From NCBI GenBank assembly GCA_031257715.1, contig JAIROE010000074.1, positions 1 to 6,402 on the forward strand: a stretch of DNA of 6,402 nucleotides, written 5' to 3'. A program made the position numbers and the translations under genes. The notes beneath the pieces are model-generated. The model had not been told where the DNA came from. It saw only the letters and a list, made by a program, of their open reading frames with translations, and made no database searches. This document shows positions 4,924 to 6,402 of this stretch, one piece after another. The first letter of the stretch is position 1; the number at the start of each line of letters is the position of its first letter. This stretch comes from Treponema sp. (GTDB lineage: Bacteria; Spirochaetota; Spirochaetia; Treponematales; Breznakiellaceae).

Positions 4924-6387
4924 ATGTCTCTTAACTGGAAAGAAATAGACCTCATTCTTTCCGAACTGGACCTCGAGGGACTTCAGATTCAGAAGGCGGT
5001 ACAGAGCGCCTTCGACGTGCTGGCACTGCGGCTCTACGGGAGGGGAGCGTCAAAGACCCTGCTCTTCTGCCTCAGCCCCGGCGCCGTCCGGCTTCACGAA
5101 ACATTCAGGGCCGTCCCCAAAAGCGACAGGCCCCTGCGCTTCGCCGAATTCCTCAATTCACGTGTCGTCAACGGCCGCATCGAAAGCGCGGGGCAGTTGG
5201 GGGATAACCGCATCGTCCGTATCGTCATACGCCGGGGCGATTACAGATTCAGGCTTTACGCGCGCCTTTGGTCCAATGCCGCCAACATCATCGTCACGGA
5301 CAAAGAGGGAATGATACTGGACGCCATGCGGCGCCTTCCCCGCCGCGGTGAAAAGAGCGGCGGCCGTTATGCCCCGGAAGCATCGTTTTCCCCCGGATCG
5401 CTTTCCCCTGGGGCGGGAACGGCGGCGGACGGGGGACGTAGTTACGAAATCAGGGAATTCCCCCAGGACGGCCTTTCCTTCAACGAAAAAATAGATGCGT
5501 GGTACGCCGAACACGGGGGAATGCTGTCCCTTGAGAAGCTGCGTGAACAGGCCAGAAAAAGCTGCGAAGGCGGCATGGGGCGGATTGCCGCCTCCCTTGA
5601 GAGACTCAGGGAAAAGGAGGCGGAGTTTTCCGCGTCGGGGCAGCTCAGGGAATACGGGGACATCATTCTTGCCAATCAGGACGCCATACGGGAGGGGGAT
5701 GAATGGCTTGAGGCGGAAGATTTTTACCGGGGCGGAAAAATCAGGATAAAGCTCGATCCCGGAAAAAGTCCCGCGGCCCAGGCGGAAGCGTATTACGGGC
5801 GTTACCGCAAGGCAAAGAGCGGTGGAACTGAACTTCGGGCGGAGATAGAAGCCGGCGAAAGGGAACTGGCGGCCCTGGGGGAACGTCTTTCCCGCCTGCT
5901 TGAAGAGGACAATCCCCTTGTCCTGCAAAAGCTCATAAGGAACGGCGGAACGGGACCGGAACCTCCATGGCGCCGGGCCTCCGATACGGACCGGAAGCGG
6001 CCGGGGCTTTCCTTCAGGCGGCGTGACTGGCTTATCATGGTGGGACGGGACGCCCGGGAAAACGATGCCCTTCTGCGCCGCCATGTAAAAGGGAACGACA
6101 TCTGGCTCCACGCGAGGGACTATCCCGGCGCCTATGTGTTCATCAAACAGCATTCGGGCAAAACCGTCCCCCTGGACATACTCCTTGACGCGGGGAATCT
6201 GGCGATCTTCTATTCCAGGGGCCGGAATGGCGGCGAAGGCGATCTCTTCTATACCCCGGTCAAATACCTCCGCCGGGTAAAGAACGGGAAAAAAGGTCTT
6301 GTGATTCCGGCGCAGGAGAAAAATCTCCATATAAAAACCGATCCGGAACGGCTTGCGGAACTGGAAAACTGCCGGATAGAAAAATAA
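4924..6387 (+). CDS. rqcH: NFACT-family ribosome quality-control protein (RqcH/Rqc2 homologue), compact form
   Basis: RqcH/Rqc2/NEMF proteins bind stalled 50S subunits carrying peptidyl-tRNA and drive template-free C-terminal tailing (Ala tails in bacteria), which marks the chain for degradation. The older name is fibronectin-binding protein FbpA. In the 487-residue product the NFACT-N domain spans about 1-137 (MSLNWKEIDLILSEL, later SNAANIIVTDKEG). The coiled-coil region (about 202-335) is split by the usual hairpin EDFYRGGKIRIKLDPGKSP (265-283) and YYGRYRKAKSG. The C-terminal NFACT-R domain runs from about 364, with MVGRDARENDALLRRHVKGN (372-391), IWLHARDYPGAYVFIK (393-408) and FYTPVKYLRRVKNGKKGLV. 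Typical bacterial members have about 550-580 residues. Here the segment between NFACT-N and the coiled coil is only a roughly 60-residue Gly/Ser/Pro-rich linker, so the helix-hairpin-helix domain appears absent. The expected DR motif reads D94-N95-R96. The ATG at 4924 has GGAG 5 bases upstream. It stands alone, divergent from the DUF1361 operon. Family very sure; tailing activity uncertain. Confidence 0.92.
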   Translation: MSLNWKEIDLILSELDLEGLQIQKAVQSAFDVLALRLYGRGASKTLLFCLSPGAVRLHETFRAVPKSDRPLRFAEFLNSRVVNGRIESAGQLGDNRIVRIVIRRGDYRFRLYARLWSNAANIIVTDKEGMILDAMRRLPRRGEKSGGRYAPEASFSPGSLSPGAGTAADGGRSYEIREFPQDGLSFNEKIDAWYAEHGGMLSLEKLREQARKSCEGGMGRIAASLERLREKEAEFSASGQLREYGDIILANQDAIREGDEWLEAEDFYRGGKIRIKLDPGKSPAAQAEAYYGRYRKAKSGGTELRAEIEAGERELAALGERLSRLLEEDNPLVLQKLIRNGGTGPEPPWRRASDTDRKRPGLSFRRRDWLIMVGRDARENDALLRRHVKGNDIWLHARDYPGAYVFIKQHSGKTVPLDILLDAGNLAIFYSRGRNGGEGDLFYTPVKYLRRVKNGKKGLVIPAQEKNLHIKTDPERLAELENCRIEK

Positions 6388-6402
6388 CGGCGGATAAACG
6401 GC

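Noticed and set aside
5158..6330. 390-codon open frame antisense to the RqcH gene
   Set aside because: It lies wholly within a well-supported NFACT gene, its translation matches no family I recognise, and long open antisense frames are expected in GC-rich coding sequence.

Overview
The window is GC-rich, densely packed bacterial DNA holding six protein-coding genes. I see no RNA gene, insertion sequence, CRISPR array or phage gene. The host cannot be named with certainty. The gene density, an exported GH3 hexosaminidase and the general style of the proteins are compatible with a GC-rich spirochaete (Treponema-like), but that is a weak inference and no taxonomic marker is present.

Layout. Bases 1-148 are non-coding: two hairpins (12-27 and 43-74), then two extended -10-like promoter boxes (about 101-110 and 127-136). 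A plus-strand pair follows. The first (149-1075) is an unrecognised protein with a degenerate PAP2-phosphatase-like signature. The second (1050-2312) is a galactose-mutarotase-superfamily protein that starts inside the end of the first, behind a perfect AGGAGG. A minus-strand group of three genes faces them. In transcription order these are a DUF1361 membrane protein (4849 to 4157), an exported NagZ-like GH3 beta-N-acetylhexosaminidase (4157 to 2991) and an RluA-family pseudouridine synthase (2986 to 2177). Their junctions are a TGATG stop/start overlap and a 4-base gap, so they look like one operon. The pseudouridine synthase reads into the mutarotase gene from the opposite strand, so the two convergent genes overlap by 136 bp. 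An AT-rich 74-base divergent promoter region (4850-4923) separates this operon from a plus-strand NFACT/RqcH-type ribosome quality-control gene (4924-6387), which is complete.

Functionally the genes do not form one obvious pathway. The exported hexosaminidase and the mutarotase-like protein suggest sugar or cell-wall handling. The RluA enzyme and the RqcH homologue act on rRNA or tRNA and on stalled 50S subunits. The PAP2-like and DUF1361 proteins are membrane-associated or uncharacterised.

I found no clear new multi-gene system. The most unusual points are a compact RqcH homologue that seems to lack the helix-hairpin-helix domain and has Asn where the functionally important Asp of the DR motif is expected; the convergent gene overlap that gives the pseudouridine synthase a proline-rich tail; a shortened acid/base loop in the GH3 enzyme; and a PAP2-like protein with Cys in place of the motif-3 Asp.
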